From: Owenia fusiformis
Lineage: Eukaryota > Annelida > Polychaeta > Sabellida > Oweniidae
Direction of reading: 5' to 3'
Length of the DNA stretch: 64,000 bases
Assembly (NCBI GenBank): GCA_903813345.2
Contig: CAIIXF020000007.1
Location: 18,957,564-19,021,563, forward strand
The position numbers and the translations under genes are program-made. The notes below the pieces were generated by a model. It searched no databases. It was not told the DNA's origin and saw only the letters and a program-made list of their open reading frames with translations. Positions 1-11,951 of the stretch are shown here, piece after piece. Each line of letters opens with the position of its first letter. Position 1 is the stretch's first letter.

Positions 1-1480
1 AATGGAAAAGTTCTAAATTTATTTTAGTGTTTTGTCTCAGACACTTTTAAAGTGCCCAGACATCATCAAATAGCTCCTTGATATAGTTAGTGTTTCTGGG
101 GGACTTGCCCTCTTGCATCTTGGACTTGCCCTCTTGCATCTTGCACAACCCCCCCCCCCCCCTCTGGCGCCCCCCCCCCTTGACCCCCCCCCCCCCCCCC
201 CCCCGCAAAAAAAAAATTGTGATTTTCTCAAATTCTTTAATTGACTCATACAATTTGAAAATGCCCAGAAAGCACCAAATAGCGTCGTAAAATTGTAAAA
301 TTTTTTAGGGGGAGTGGGCCACCCCTCACTCCCCAAACAAAACAATGAAAAAGTTCTGAATTTGTTTTATGTATTGTCTCAGACACTTTTAAATTGCCCA
401 AACATCATCAAATAGCTCCTTGATAAAGTTAATGATTCTGGAAGACTAACACTTACTCGCCCTCTGGCATCCCCACTCCACCTCCCCCTCTGGCAGCCCC
501 CCCCCCCCCCCCCTTAACACCCCCCCCCCCAAATAAAAAATTGAGATTTTTCAAATTTTATTGACTCGTACATTTTGAAAGTGCCCAGAAAGCACCAAAT
601 AGCATCTTAAAATTGTAAAATTTTCTTGGGAAATATGCGCTTTTAGGCACAGACACTTTTAAAGTGCCCAAACTTCATCGAATAGCACCTTGATGTTGTA
701 AATTTTGATATGGGGGACAAACACTTGCTCCCCCTCTGGCACAACAGCCCCCCCCCCCCTCTGGCACCCCTCCCCCCCCCCCCCTTTGACACCCCCAAAA
801 TTTGAAAAAAATTGTGATTGTTTTTCAATGTTTTTATTGACTAATACCTTTAAAAGTGCCCAGAAGCACCAAATATCATCTCTAAATTGTAAAATTTTCT
901 AGGAGAGTTAGCCACCCCTCACATCCCCCACAAAACAAAATAAAATATTCTGAATTTCATGTATTGTCTCAGACATTTTTTAAGTGCCCAGACATCATCA
1001 AATAGCACCTTGATATGGTCAATGTTTCTGGGTGACAACCCTTGCTCCCCTACTGGCACCCCACCCCACTTCACCCTCTCATCCTCTTTGACACCCCCAA
1101 AAGAATTTGAAAAAAATTCACATTTTTCTTATTGACTCATAACGCACAGGCGTACCAGATGGTTGCAAAGTCGCTCCAAATACAACCAAATTTCAAAATT
1201 TTCCCCAGACCCCCCAGAATGTTCGGTTTTTTATTCACTCAACTCTTATTCTTGTGGTGGTGGCGTACTACTTAGAAACTTACACTTTGAAAGTGCCCAG
1301 AAAGCACGTCCCAAATAGCATCTCAAAACTGTAAAATTTTCTAGGGGGAGTGGACTACTTCTCACACCCCCCACAAAACAATTGGAACGTTTGGAAGTTG
1401 CATTTGTTAATTCCAAACCAATATAGGGAGTAACTGACCCCCCCCCCCTCTGTCTTACGCGATTTGATTTACGCGGCAAA
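1..1480. repeat. C-rich tandem repeat array of about four 270-430 bp units
   Basis: Two alternating signatures recur. One is 'gcccagacatcatcaaatag' near 50, 390, 660 and 985. The other is 'gcccagaaagcaccaaatag' near 260, 580, 855 and 1290, followed by 'ttgtaaaattttctaggggg'. Between them lie long C runs with 'tctggcaccc' phrases. The many glycine- or proline-rich open frames here are translations of the C/G runs and are not genes. Confidence 0.8.
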
Positions 1481-2033
1481 AAATTGACAATTTTACATTC
1501 TCTTTAGTAAGCTAAAAACCGCACCCCCCTTGGAGAAAAGTGTCTTACGGGCCTGAAAAGAGTGGTGCATTTTAAGATTTCACTTCAAATATAGATGGCA
1601 TGTTGTCACACACTGGCTATACAATGTCTAGGTCCCTGAAGCTCTTTAGACGACTTTCTCAGAGTACTAGATAAAGTATATAAAACGTATAGTATATAGT
1701 AATAGTATATAAAATAGTAGATTTTAGACTAGAGGGGTTGCACCCAATGCCCCCTCCTAGTGATGGTATATATTGTACTGAGCTTCTGTATGGCAAGAAT
1801 GAAATATGAATTTCTACCTCAAACACCATACTTCAAAATTATTGTTCTACTGTAATATACTGCATATTCAACAGATGGCTCTTGGTATTTTCACTATTTT
1901 TTATTTCTTAATTTATTGTTATATGACAATTTGTAACATAATTACTGTATCTGTTTATGTAAATCAATGAACATGTATGAACAAGGTGGGCAAGAAATTT
2001 TTTTTATTTGGCATGAATGATATCAGTGTAAAA
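1481..2033. other. Gene-free AT-rich spacer
   Basis: I see no coding signal, RNA gene or terminal-repeat structure here. It is AT-rich sequence with a short run of 'tatagtat' repeats near 1680-1715. Confidence 0.5.
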
Positions 2034-2423
2034 GACTAGTCTCGGTTTGGAGAACAAACTTCATCCGTCTACTGCATGTTACGTTTGTTTTAGACAATTT
2101 TGATATTTTTACATATTGTAGATTTAAATGTCTTCTTTTGAATAGGCCTATCCATAATTTAATTTGGATGTTATTTCTATATTTTTCATAAAATAATCAT
2201 TAGTACAGTAAACTGATGAACTTCGTTCTCCAAACTGAGACTTGTCTTTTATTGGATCGGTCAACTGCATGTTATGCCTGCTTCAGACAATTTTGACATT
2301 TTTACATATTGTAGATTTAAAAGTTCTCTTTCAAATATTCATAATTTAATTTGGATGTTATTTCTATAATTTTCATAAAAAGATTATTAGCCCAGTGGAC
2401 TGTTCTCCAAACCGGGACGTGTC
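2034..2423. repeat. Two-copy repeat with inverted and direct ends
   Basis: A 22-bp end at 2034-2055 (core tctcggtttggagaac) is inverted at 2225-2246 and appears again at 2402-2423. The two interiors (about 2084-2215 and 2270-2398) are direct copies sharing 'tttttacatattgtagattt' and 'ataatttaatttggatgtta'. This looks like a short terminal-inverted-repeat element duplicated head to tail, sharing the middle end. Confidence 0.65.
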
Positions 2424-2643
2424 CTTTGTGCTTCAAATATCATCCTGACATTTCTTAATTTTCATTATGGACCCCCAGTGTCTGTCAACTTCTCAAGATA
2501 TATTCATCCCATTTAAAAACATCTACAGTGAAATTCTAATCAAAATCCATGCATTTTAAAAAGTTATTAATAATATGGAGATTTTTTGAATCACCTGTCA
2601 ATCAAAATATTGAAATGAGTGCTCTTGCAAGTTGTTGTATATA

Positions 2644-3080
2644 ACAATACTAGACAACAGCAACGCCAAAGCATAGCAAATCTCATCGAACAGCCATGGC
2701 TGGCAAAATCGCACACACGTTCAGGTCAATGGCGGCCATTTTAAAAAATGGCCGCCTCCTTTCCAAAATGTCATAAAACAGTGTGCCGTGCTTATGAGTA
2801 TTTACATATCAAATATGAACAAAATCGCTCTATTACTTTTTGAGTTATAGTAAAAAACATAAAATAACACAGTGTACCATGCTTATAGTATTCACGTACC
2901 AAATATTAATAAAATCGCTCGACTACTTTTCCAGTTATAGTAAAAGACGTAAAAATGGCAGCCATTTTTCAAAATGGGTGCCTTCTACCAAAAGTGTCAT
3001 TAGCCAGTGTGCCATGCTATAGTTTTCACATACCAAATATGAACAAAATCACTCCACTACTTTTCGAGTTATAGTAGAGT
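2644..3080. repeat. Partial copy of repeat family X with 'gtgccatgcttatagt' satellite units
   Basis: The left end at about 2646 carries 'caacgccaaagcatagcaaa' and 'catcgaac', shared with the copy at 9833. It is followed by about three units of roughly 130-160 bp with 'cagtgtgccatgcttatag', 'aatatgaacaaaatcgctc' and 'tttttcgagttatag', and by 'aaaatggc' motifs in both orientations. No right end (ttcgatgggat) is seen, so the copy is truncated. Confidence 0.65.
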
Positions 3081-3533
3081 GGAAAGTTGGTCAAGAAAAA
3101 TCAAGCTTAAGCCAAGAAAGTTATTTACGATTTTGAATACAGAATTGATTTTGAAAAGGCTATTATTTATACATGACGTGTCGATATAAAGCAAGTTAGA
3201 GTCCAAAAATACTTTTTGAAGAATAATAGCCATATAGAAAATTCATTGTGGAACAAATGTTCAATGCTCATATGCCAATTAGCTATAAAAGAACCAATTG
3301 TGCAAGTAATTAAGTTCGCAATGATGACATATTTCAAAAAATGCAGCCGCATTGAAAATTCTATCTCCAACAGAGGTCTTAGTAATATTATGCTTTAACA
3401 TGTACGGGTATAAACATCAGGAATGATGTCACCTGTTAAACCTTTTATATGTACTGTATTTTATTATTTTATTAAGGAATAAATTGAATTGAATTGAATA
3501 TTTCCATCATAGACATTAGCCTATTAAATGAGT
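3081..3533. other. Gene-free spacer
   Basis: AT-rich sequence downstream of the minus-strand phytochelatin synthase gene. I see no convincing gene, RNA or terminal repeat. Confidence 0.4.
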
Positions 3534-3790
3534 GGTATCGATATGGAGAACTTTTTGAACAAACGTTTCTCTTAAACCAGTCATAAAAAAATCTAAAAAT
3601 TTTACACATCGTCAATTTAATGGTCATCTTTTGAATGGTAACAATATAATTTGAAAAATATATAGTATATACTTTCATCTATATTGTTTTAGAAAACACA
3701 TCAAACACTTGTTTTGTTCTTGGTATTATGTTTCCAGAGTGAAATGAAACATCTTTCCCTCCCACAACGTGTTTAGGTCTCTCAATATTG
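3534..3790 (+). repeat. Interspersed ~260 bp repeat, copy A
   Basis: It starts 'ggtatcgatatggagaac' and ends 'ggtctctcaatattg'. Diverged copies lie at 4965-5244 (same orientation) and 5833-6109 (opposite orientation). All three surround the last two exons of phytochelatin synthase. Copy A and copy C could pair as a hairpin about 2.6 kb apart. Confidence 0.75.
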
Positions 3791-4017
3791 TAATTGTATA
3801 AATTAATATATTACATGTACATGAATGATACCATGTACCAACATGTCATAAAACATGTACAAGTATGCCACAATAATTCCAATTTAATAAATTCCCACAG
3901 TTTTCCAAGATTCTATTTTCACTTTGAACATCTGCATCTTGTTAAATTATTGATATGGGGATAGCAAATTGATTTCAATGCAGATATCTATGTTACTCAG
4001 TTCAGTCTATTGAATTT

Positions 4018-7000
4018 TCAGTTATATGTGATAGTCCTCTCCTGTTTACAACTGCACTCATTACAACATTGATTTTCAAAGTAATTTAAGACTGTGTCTA
4101 TTTTCACTTTCAACCATTCAACCTCATCCCTTAGTACCGCAACCACAGTAGACATTTCATGAGCTACAATATCCTGTAATATTTTGCCATATGATTTACA
4201 GTGCTTGTCATACTTATATGGCCATGTGAGGAGGAAAAGAGTCACAAAATGAGCGTCTGTTATCCTTGAAATTAAGTGATGTAATTCAGAGTTGTTATTT
4301 GCACACTCTTCATCGTAATCTCTTGGATAAATTCTTCCAATTTTTTTAGCTGATTTCACCGTATCACAAACTTCCAATGTTTCTCTGACACATTTAAATA
4401 TCGTAACATTTTCCAATGCATCGATTATATTGTTTATCGTGGAGGAATACTCGGAGTCCATCTTGACTGAGCACATTTCTAATTGAGTGGTATAGAGATA
4501 ATGTGATGCTTCTAAAATATCAGCTGCGATTAGTACTTGTCTGACCGATTTCTCTATGACATCATCACTACTTGGGCTGTGATTGGCTAATGGCATGGAC
4601 TGGAACCAGTTTGTTAAGCGTGTGATAAATTGATTTATTGTTGAGAGAGAGTCATATGAAGGTAGAGTAACGCTTAGACTCGTCGAAGGTCGAAATAACA
4701 TCAATGGTTCTACCCCTTCTTTTTTCTGCAGGATACAGTACCCACGTGGCTTTCCTGAAAAATACAAGTAGATTAGAGCTGAGTGATCTATGATTTTACT
4801 CATACACACATTTGATTAGGGTAAAAAAATAAGCAAGGGAAATCCAAAAAATGAGAAAAATTTAGGCTCAAGAAGATATAACGACCTGCATATTGAACAT
4901 TCATTCACAAACATAAATTCTATCCTCACAAGGCATCAGCCTCTCAAACTTGAACCAAAGGATAGGGATCGATATGGAGAACTGAATTCAACAATGTTTT
5001 TCTCTTAAACCAATCATTGAAAACATTCTGTTAAAAAACATGGTATTTTATCTAATGTTGACTGATTGACAACAATTTAAGGTGAAAATTATTTAGAAAT
5101 ATTTTATATAACTGTTTTTGTTAACATTTTTTGTGCAATTGTTTTTGCTCCTTTCTACCAATTCTTGAGAATGAAATAAAATATCTTTCCGAACCTTGTT
5201 GGAACAAAATAGCATTTACAACATGTTTTAGACCTCTCAATATTAAAGTTATACAAAGGAATTTTTGGTTGATTCTAAAAAAGTATTCAAAAATTAAAAC
5301 AAAATCCCCCCAAAATAGATAAAAATCAAGAAAAACCTTATATTTCATTAACAAGATACTTTTTTAAAATCAACCAAAATTTCCTTTGTACAATAGACTA
5401 GATGCGAATAGAAATAATCTTGATTTACGTCATTAAATATTCAAAATTCAGTCAAAGTGATGTCATATTTGAAATCTACATGTAAAAGTACGTCTAGAAA
5501 ATGGTTTCGAAGATGGTTTATCAACTTTGAAAATTTAATATTTTTGAAAATGTGACTTCTAGCTCGGGTTGATTCCTCATAGACCCATGTTACAAAATCA
5601 CAAAAAGTTAAATATCTTTTCTTGTATTGGACAGATAACATTTTCTTTTACTGGACATATTTTAATTTGCATAACTATTAGATACATAAGGGTAATATAA
5701 AAATTTAGCCACTACAACAGATGTAATTTAAGTTAAAGGGAACTTTCTAATATACCCGCCATGTTATCTGACCCGAACGAGCCACCTGGTGGCGAAACTG
5801 GTAACTACCTACTCGCATCTGCGTTATTAGAAAATTGAGAGACCTAAACATGTTGTGTTTATGTCGTTTTGTACCAATGAGGTTCGGAAAGATGTTTCAT
5901 TTCACTCTGGAAACATGATACCAAGAACAAAACAAGTGTTTGATGTGTTTTTTAAAACAATATAGATGAAAGTATGTATATCTATTTCAAATTATATTGT
6001 TACCATTCAAAAGATTGCCATTAAATTGACAGTTTGTAAGATTTTCAGAAATTTTTGAAGACTGGTTTAAGAGAAACGTGTGTTCAAAAAGTTCGCCATA
6101 TCGATACCCATTCTCTGACAACTGATATCTAAGTTACCAATAATTACATTATTACATTATTACATTACCTTGAAACATTAACATATGGATGAATTATTAG
6201 CTTTTACATATCCCTACTCCAATATCATTCAATAAAATGACAAACTGCTATTTACCTGTATCTTTATCAATTTCTCCCATTGCTTTCCATAGTATATCTA
6301 GTTTAACCCAGTGAGGAGGATATTTAAACCTTGCTGTGTCAAGGATCAAAACAAGGTCCCTGCCAGGATGGTACCCACCAATGGGAGAAAAGTGGCCGGA
6401 TCCAGTCTGATGTAGAATTGGTCGAGAATATGAACAGACGACAAAGCGATCATCAACTTTGGTCATTGACTTCACAAACTCCCTAAAACTGTCCAAATTG
6501 TTAGTGGTGTTCATCTCTGTATTTAACCTGACTGTTTTAACAGTTAGCGTATTGCAGTCAGCGAGGCAAGAGAATTGGTCAAGTGTGATGCCCTGTTGAG
6601 TTATGACATCAATGGGTATGCAGCAGTCTAGCATGTTCTCATGGTACCACCTCCACGGTCCCTTCCAGACTCTCCCTGGGTCAACACTGAGGGCATTCAG
6701 GACCATTACCAATGTAGAAAGGCCACAAAATGCTGGTTCATCCTGTGTTCTGGAATCAAACAAAGGTTCACATATTTAACATTCACATCAAATTCAAACT
6801 AGATTACAGTAATGTCAAGGCATGGCAAATCCCATGGAGTGTCATACTATGTCATCATGACATCATCATCAACTTCAGTTAAAGTCAACTTGTGACATCG
6901 AAGAATGGAAAATGAATTATAGAGACTGTCATATTAAAAATCAAAAATTTTAGAAAAGTGCCAGTCAATATATTGGCTATAAATATCTGCAATATCAGAA

Positions 7001-10000
7001 AATTCCATGGTGAACTTTTGGAGAAAATGACAATTTGGTAAAGCCATATTGATAGTAGTTTATAATGGCGGTCAATGGAGATTTCCCAAAATCCAATCGT
7101 CAATATCTTTTGAACTAGATGAAATCCAACGTGTAACCCTTCTTAATTTGGTTACATTCTAGTGAGATTGACTTAATTGCTCTTGAACTGTTCTGCAGGG
7201 GTCTTTTGAAGATTGATAAATTAACATGAGACTCAATGGAGTTTTCGTGAGCAACTTAAGAACTAGATTAATTAAAAATAAGAAATTTTTAGAAAGTGCC
7301 TGTTTGGTTTTTTGAAACTCAATATATTGGCTGTAGAAATCTACAACATCAGAAAATTCCATAGTGGACTTTTGGAGAAAATGACCCTTTAGTAAAGCCA
7401 TATTGAAAGTAGTTTATAATGGCAGTCAATGGGAATTTTCCAAAATTCAAACACCAATATCTTTTGAACTAGACAAAATCTAGCTTGTAAACCTTCTTAT
7501 TTTGAAGACATTTGAGTCATGGTTACATACTAGGAAGATTGACTTTAATGCTCGTGGCTCAAAATAATTTTTTGGAAATGTTATGCTCCCTACATGAATC
7601 AAGTTGCATTTTGGGGTAAATATCACCTATGATTTTTTTCAAATTTTTTAGTCAACTTTTAGGGGTCCCCCACAGCCTTTGAAGTTTGCCCATAGGCTTA
7701 ACATTAGTGGGAGTGGGCGTCGCCCAAAATCGTACTTTGTAGAAGCTTTTTTTCTAGTGATTTATTTATGTTGTTTGAAGAAAAACAACATTGTATATCC
7801 TCTCACATTACCAATAAACCATCTATGATTACTGTAATTAATCCTCTATTGTAATTTAAACTACCTAGAATGCCTATGGCGATTGGTAGTAGATATTTTG
7901 TGTATTTTTTGATTATGAAGGAAATAAATAATATGTTAAAAAAACAACATTGTATATGATATGATTAGATGTTTAAATCATCATATTACTCTGTTTCATC
8001 ATGTGAACTAATATACAAGAACACAAATGTGTACAAAATGTCCCCACCAATGGGTGATCCCGTCAAATGGTTATCCTGGAAATAAGTAGACAAGACTTTA
8101 CCAACACAATTTGAGGATGGAAAATCCAGAAAACATGTAAACAAGACTTTACAGACAAGATCTAAGGATGGAAAATCCAAAATGGCTGCCTTGACATTTA
8201 CCCAAAATGTCAAAAAACTAATCTGTTTCTAGATTTTCATACTAAGAATCATCCCTGAAAATATGAAATTGATCTACCGTACAGGTCACCTGAAAACACG
8301 TAGACAAGACTTTACAGTCAAGATTTTAGGACAGAAAATCCAAAATGGCTGCCTTGACATTTACGCAGAATGCAAAAAATCGGGTGTAGATTTTCATACT
8401 AAGTATCCTCCCTGAAAATTTGAAATTAATCTACCAAACGGTTCACCATATAAACATGTAGACAAGACTTTACAGGCAAGATTTTAAAAAAAAAATCCAA
8501 AATGGCTGCCTTGACATTTATCCAGAATGCCGAAAAACTAATCAGATTTAGATTTTCATACTAAGAATCATCCCTGCAAGTTTGAAATTGATCTACAGAA
8601 CGGTTCACCTGGAAATGTGTAGACAAGACTTTACAGACAAGATTTTAGGACGAAAAATCCAAAATGGCTGCCTTTGCATTTACCCAGAATGCCAAAAAAC
8701 TAATCAGATCTAAATTTTTATACTAAGAATCATCCCTGAAAATTTGAAATTGATCCACCAAACGGTTCACCTGAAAACGCGCTGACAAGACTTCACAGAC
8801 AAGATTTTAGGACGGAAAAATCCAAAATGGCCGACAATAAAAAAGTGATTACAAGTTTTTACTGATTTCTTTTTACAAAATTATCACATATAACTACTGT
8901 TAACAATAACATAGGCTTTTACAAGAAAGTACATCTGAAATTATTTATAAAGTTACTAAAAAGTTCAAGTATGAAAACTCAAAAACACCATTCAATATGA
9001 TACAAAGTATTATCGCGCGCTAACTTTTCTTAAGACATTCAAAATGGCTGCCATGACTGAGCTAACAGGTCCAAAACCTAATCAGATCTAGAATGAAGTG
9101 AGCTGAACAAGATGTTAAAGTTTTAAAGCAACTGTGAAGCCGTTTTTCTTAAAGTTTGCAGACAAGGATTTTAGCATTTGACTTCAAAATGGCCGACAGG
9201 AAGTAGGTTTCGAGTTAAATTTTTTTCATCCACATCTGTATGCACTGATAAGTTATCCCTGAAAATTTGAAGATGATATCTGTAGCGGTTTTGGAGAAAA
9301 CTGCCAGACGTACGGACGGACGGACCGACGGATGGATGGATGGACCGACGGATGGACGGACGGATGGACGGACGGACAGACAGACGCGTCTAGGCCGACA
9401 ATATGGCCCCACACTATGTGGTGGGGACATAGAAAGGTTCTACTTACAATATCCTATTAACAATATATCAGGTACATTCGACCAGTACAATTACATGTAC
9501 CTGTCAAATGTACCTGATATTTTGTTAAAAGGATATTGTAAGTATAACCTTTTATATAAGTTCACACGATGAAACAGAGTAATATGATGATTTAAACATC
9601 TATCATATCATATACAATGTTGTTTTTCTTCAAACAACATATTAATAAATCACTAGAAAAAAGCTTCTACAAATTACGATTTTGGGCAACGCCCACTAAT
9701 GCTAAGCCTATGGGCAAACTTCAAAGGCTGTGGGGGACCCCTAAAAGTTGACTAAAAAATTTGAAAAAATCACAGGTGATGTTTACCCCAAAATGTAACT
9801 CGATTCACGTAGGGAGCATATCATTTCCAAAACCAGAACAACGGCAACGCCAAAGCGTAGCGAATCCCATCGAACAGAAATGGCTGGCATTTTTATAAAC
9901 AAATAGCAAATATCATAAAATAACACACCAGAAAGGCCAGCATTTTCAAAATGGTTGCTCACTAGCCATGTTGTCATCAGGAGAAATAATATGCTTTTAA

Positions 10001-11951
10001 GTAGCCACTCTAAAATTTTTGAAAAATCGCACACTGCTTGTAAAATAACACACATAAAAATGGTGGCCATTTTTCAAAATGGCCGACTACTCCCCAAAGT
10101 TTTATTAGACAATGTGCCATGCTTAAAGTATTCACATATCAAATATGAACAAAATCGCTCAACTACTTTTCGAGTTATAGTAAAATACGTTAAAATGGCG
10201 ACCAAAAGTGTCATTAGAAAAAGACAGTGTGCCATGCTTATAGTATTCACATACCAATGAACAAGATTTTTTCAAAATGGCCGCCTTCTACCAAAAGTGT
10301 CATATAACAGTGTGCCATGCTTATAGTATTCACATACCAAATATGAACAAAATCGGTCCACTACTTTTCGAGTTATAGTAAAATACGTTAAAATGGGGGC
10401 CATTTTTCAAATTTTTTTTCAAAATGGCCGCCTTCTACCAAAAATGTCATAGGACAGTGTGCCATGCTTATAGTATTCACATACCAAATATGAACAAAAT
10501 CGCTCCACTACTTTTCGAGTTATAGTAAAATACGTTAAAATGGCGGCCATTTTTCAAAATGGCCGCCTTCTACTAAAAGTGTCTTTAGACAGTGTGCAAA
10601 GCTTATAGTATTCACATACCAAATATGAACAAAATCGCTCCACTATTTTTTGAGTTACAGGAAAAATTGTAAAATGACGAGTAAAGGCCGCCATTTTTCA
10701 AGATGGCTGCCATGTGCTTTTTTAATATCTACATTTGTAGCATTATTAATGTCCTTTATAATTTTTTTACATTTAAAACATATTGCTATTACAGTTTTAC
10801 ATATTGCACCTAAATTACTGTAAAATCGGCACTAAAATGGCCGCCATTTTGAAATGAGCGGCCATTTTGAAAATCAGCCTTCGAGCAGAACTTCTACCCC
10901 CATAGGGTATATGTGTACAAAATATGAACAAAATCGGGCCAACGGTATTTGAGTTATTGCCCCGACGGACGGAGGCGTTCCCTATATCCCTCCGAACTTC
11001 GTTCGATGGGATAATAAAATTATTTTGAGCCACTTGTGCTCCTGAACTGTTCTGCAGGGTGTCTTTTGAAGATTGATGAATTAACATGGGGCTCAATGGA
11101 AACATGCAAAATTCTCGAAGCCTGTTATTATCCACTGGGGCCACTTTTTGACACCACTTCGGTAGATTTCATAAATATATGTAATAATGATACTTTGGTC
11201 AAAAAATGGTGCCGTATATACACTGGTGTTAAAACACGAATATACCATGAGCACATGCTTTGAGGATCCGCATTGTTTGAACCTACCGCCGAGCACACTT
11301 ATACATTAAGACCCGTTACACAGTCATGATACCGCCGAGCAAGCTCATTGCATCATCGGGTCTGCTTTACCCCCGTGTATATATTGCAAGTGCAATTCAA
11401 GGGTTTTATTGTCATTACTGACTGCACTATTTAAGGTTATCATGAACATCGTAGATATAGTTCTTAATATTTCGGAGACACATCTGTAACAGCATTATGC
11501 ACACAAATGGCTCTATCGATAGTGGTAAGTGAATAATTCAATATTAACCCTATTATCGCTTGCTCGAATAAATTGTATTTTTTCTTGATTTTTGTTTTTC
11601 AAGTTGCCAGTCTTTCTTGGATAAGTCGGGTGTGCGTTTATTGGAGTGTGTGCGTCTATTAGAGATAATACAGTAGGTATTTTTATACCATCTTTTATAT
11701 ACTTAAAACAAGTATTAATAAATAAAATGTTACCTGAATTGTTCGGCAAGCTTAAAGTAACATTCCATATGTCCAGTTAATAAGGCTTCAGAAAACAACT
11801 TTTTTCCTTGAGGGGAACTGAATGCTATGCAGGAATCAGGGAGAGGCTTTCTGTAGTACTGCATCTTTGGTAAGTTCAATACTGCAGTTGTTCCCTTCGA
11901 TTGTTGGAGTGATGCCATGATTGCAAACAGTTTCTTTTGAGTTATTCTCAT
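4018..11951 (-). CDS. PCS: Phytochelatin synthase (glutathione gamma-glutamylcysteinyltransferase), three exons
   Basis: This papain-fold peptidase-like enzyme joins gamma-Glu-Cys units of glutathione into phytochelatins that chelate cadmium and other metals in the cytosol. Coding exons are 11951-11734, 6749-6256 and 4754-4018. All junctions are GT/AG, and split codons restore Arg in 'AEQFRTQDEP' and Gly in 'DKDTGKPRGY'. The model gives 482 aa, or 471 aa if the second Met ('MASLQQ', 11918) is used; an in-frame stop precedes the first Met. The family signature 'EPAFCGL' holds the catalytic Cys81, with His192 in 'GSGHFSP' and Asp210 in 'ILDTARF'; the Cys-His and His-Asp spacings (111, 18) are close to plant PCS. 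All three catalytic residues lie in exon 2. Exon 3 encodes the divergent C-terminal metal-sensing region, ending in a Cys cluster (CC..C.C). Intron 1 is about 5 kb and full of mobile DNA. Confidence 0.93.
4965..5244 (+). repeat. Interspersed ~260 bp repeat, copy B (diverged)
   Basis: It shares 'gatcgatatggagaact', 'tctcttaaacca' and the end 'agacctctcaatatt' with copy A at 3534. It lies in the intron between PCS exons 2 and 3. Confidence 0.6.
5400..5820 (+). mobile_element. MITE-like 420 bp element, copy 1
   Basis: Ends are near-inverted 'agatgcgaatag' and 'ctactcgcatct'. A second copy of the same length lies at 60345-60767 in a RACGAP1 intron, and the two align throughout (shared 'gccacctggtggcgaaact', 'tttcttttactggacatatt'). 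No target duplication is obvious. It is intronic in PCS. No coding capacity is visible. Confidence 0.75.
5833..6109 (-). repeat. Interspersed ~260 bp repeat, copy C (inverted)
   Basis: Reverse-orientation copy of 3534-3790, sharing 'agatgtttcatttcactctg' and 'atatcgatacc'. It is the better-conserved partner of copy A and directly abuts the MITE at 5400-5820. Confidence 0.75.
6936..7553. repeat. Tandem duplication, ~355 bp unit
   Basis: Two direct copies share 'aatatattggct', 'cagaaaattccat', 'cttttggagaaaatgac', 'gtaaagccatatt' and 'caatatcttttgaactaga', about 355 bp apart. A third unit is interrupted: it stops at 7553 and resumes at 11037 ('cctgaactgttctgcaggg', compare 7180). A short relic of the family X left end ('gcaaatcccat') lies just upstream near 6798. 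Confidence 0.75.
8080..9430. repeat. ~160 bp satellite array plus GGAC microsatellite
   Basis: Units repeat 'gacaagactttaca', 'ggaaaatccaaaatggctgc', 'cagaatgccaaaaaactaat' and 'cctgaaaatttgaaattgat' at about 8143, 8308, 8464, 8628 and 8787. The array closes with a gacgga/ggatgga microsatellite at 9311-9385. Related blocks occur in 17968-18360, 21600-22308 and 38190-38440. Confidence 0.8.
9833..11012 (+). mobile_element. Family X element with internal ~160 bp tandem repeats
   Basis: The left end reads 'ggcaacgccaaagcgtagcg' followed by 'aatcccatcgaac'; the right end is 'cttcgttcgatgggat'. The ends share an inverted 'atcccatcgaac' motif. Between are about five units carrying 'gtgccatgcttatagtattc', 'aaatatgaacaaaatcgctc' and 'aaaatggcggccatttttc'. 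It sits in the right arm of the fold-back: removing it rejoins 'tttccaaaa' to 'aaaattattt', the mirror of the left arm. Other partial copies are at 2644, 6798, 18780, 30034 and 61786. Confidence 0.75.
11037..11409. other. Gene-free stretch inside PCS intron 1
   Basis: The first ~70 bp continue the interrupted tandem unit. The rest is unique sequence with a short direct repeat 'accgccgagca' (about 11288 and 11332). No gene is seen. Confidence 0.4.
11410..11672. repeat. Truncated copy of the 12508-13302 element
   Basis: It matches the right half of the element at 12508, sharing 'aaggttatcatgaac', 'tctgtaacagcattat', 'ggctctatcgatag' and 'gtgtgcgtttattggagtgt'. It ends at 'agagataatacagta'. The left half is absent. 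It lies in PCS intron 1, only about 60 bp from exon 1. Confidence 0.75.

Larger units (their letters stand above)
7554..11036. mobile_element. Large fold-back insertion with satellite core, itself interrupted by a family X element
   Basis: Outer 18-bp inverted ends are 'gtggctcaaaataatttt' at 7554-7571 and its exact complement at 11016-11033. They are flanked by TGCTC on the left (7549-7553) and right (11037-11041), consistent with a target duplication. Inner arms 7572 to about 8010 and about 9560-9832 are inverted copies. The left arm is about 160 bp longer, with the extra stretch bracketed by direct 'aacaacattgtatat'. The core at 8080-9200 is about six units of roughly 160 bp ('caagactttacagacaagat', 'aatccaaaatggctgcc') and ends in a gacggacgga run. 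No transposase is visible, so the element is non-autonomous. Confidence 0.75.

Noticed and set aside
9267-9572. Open frame rich in RTDG/TDGR repeats
   Set aside because: It translates the gacgga/ggatgga microsatellite at the end of the fold-back satellite core; the same stretch is open in several frames.
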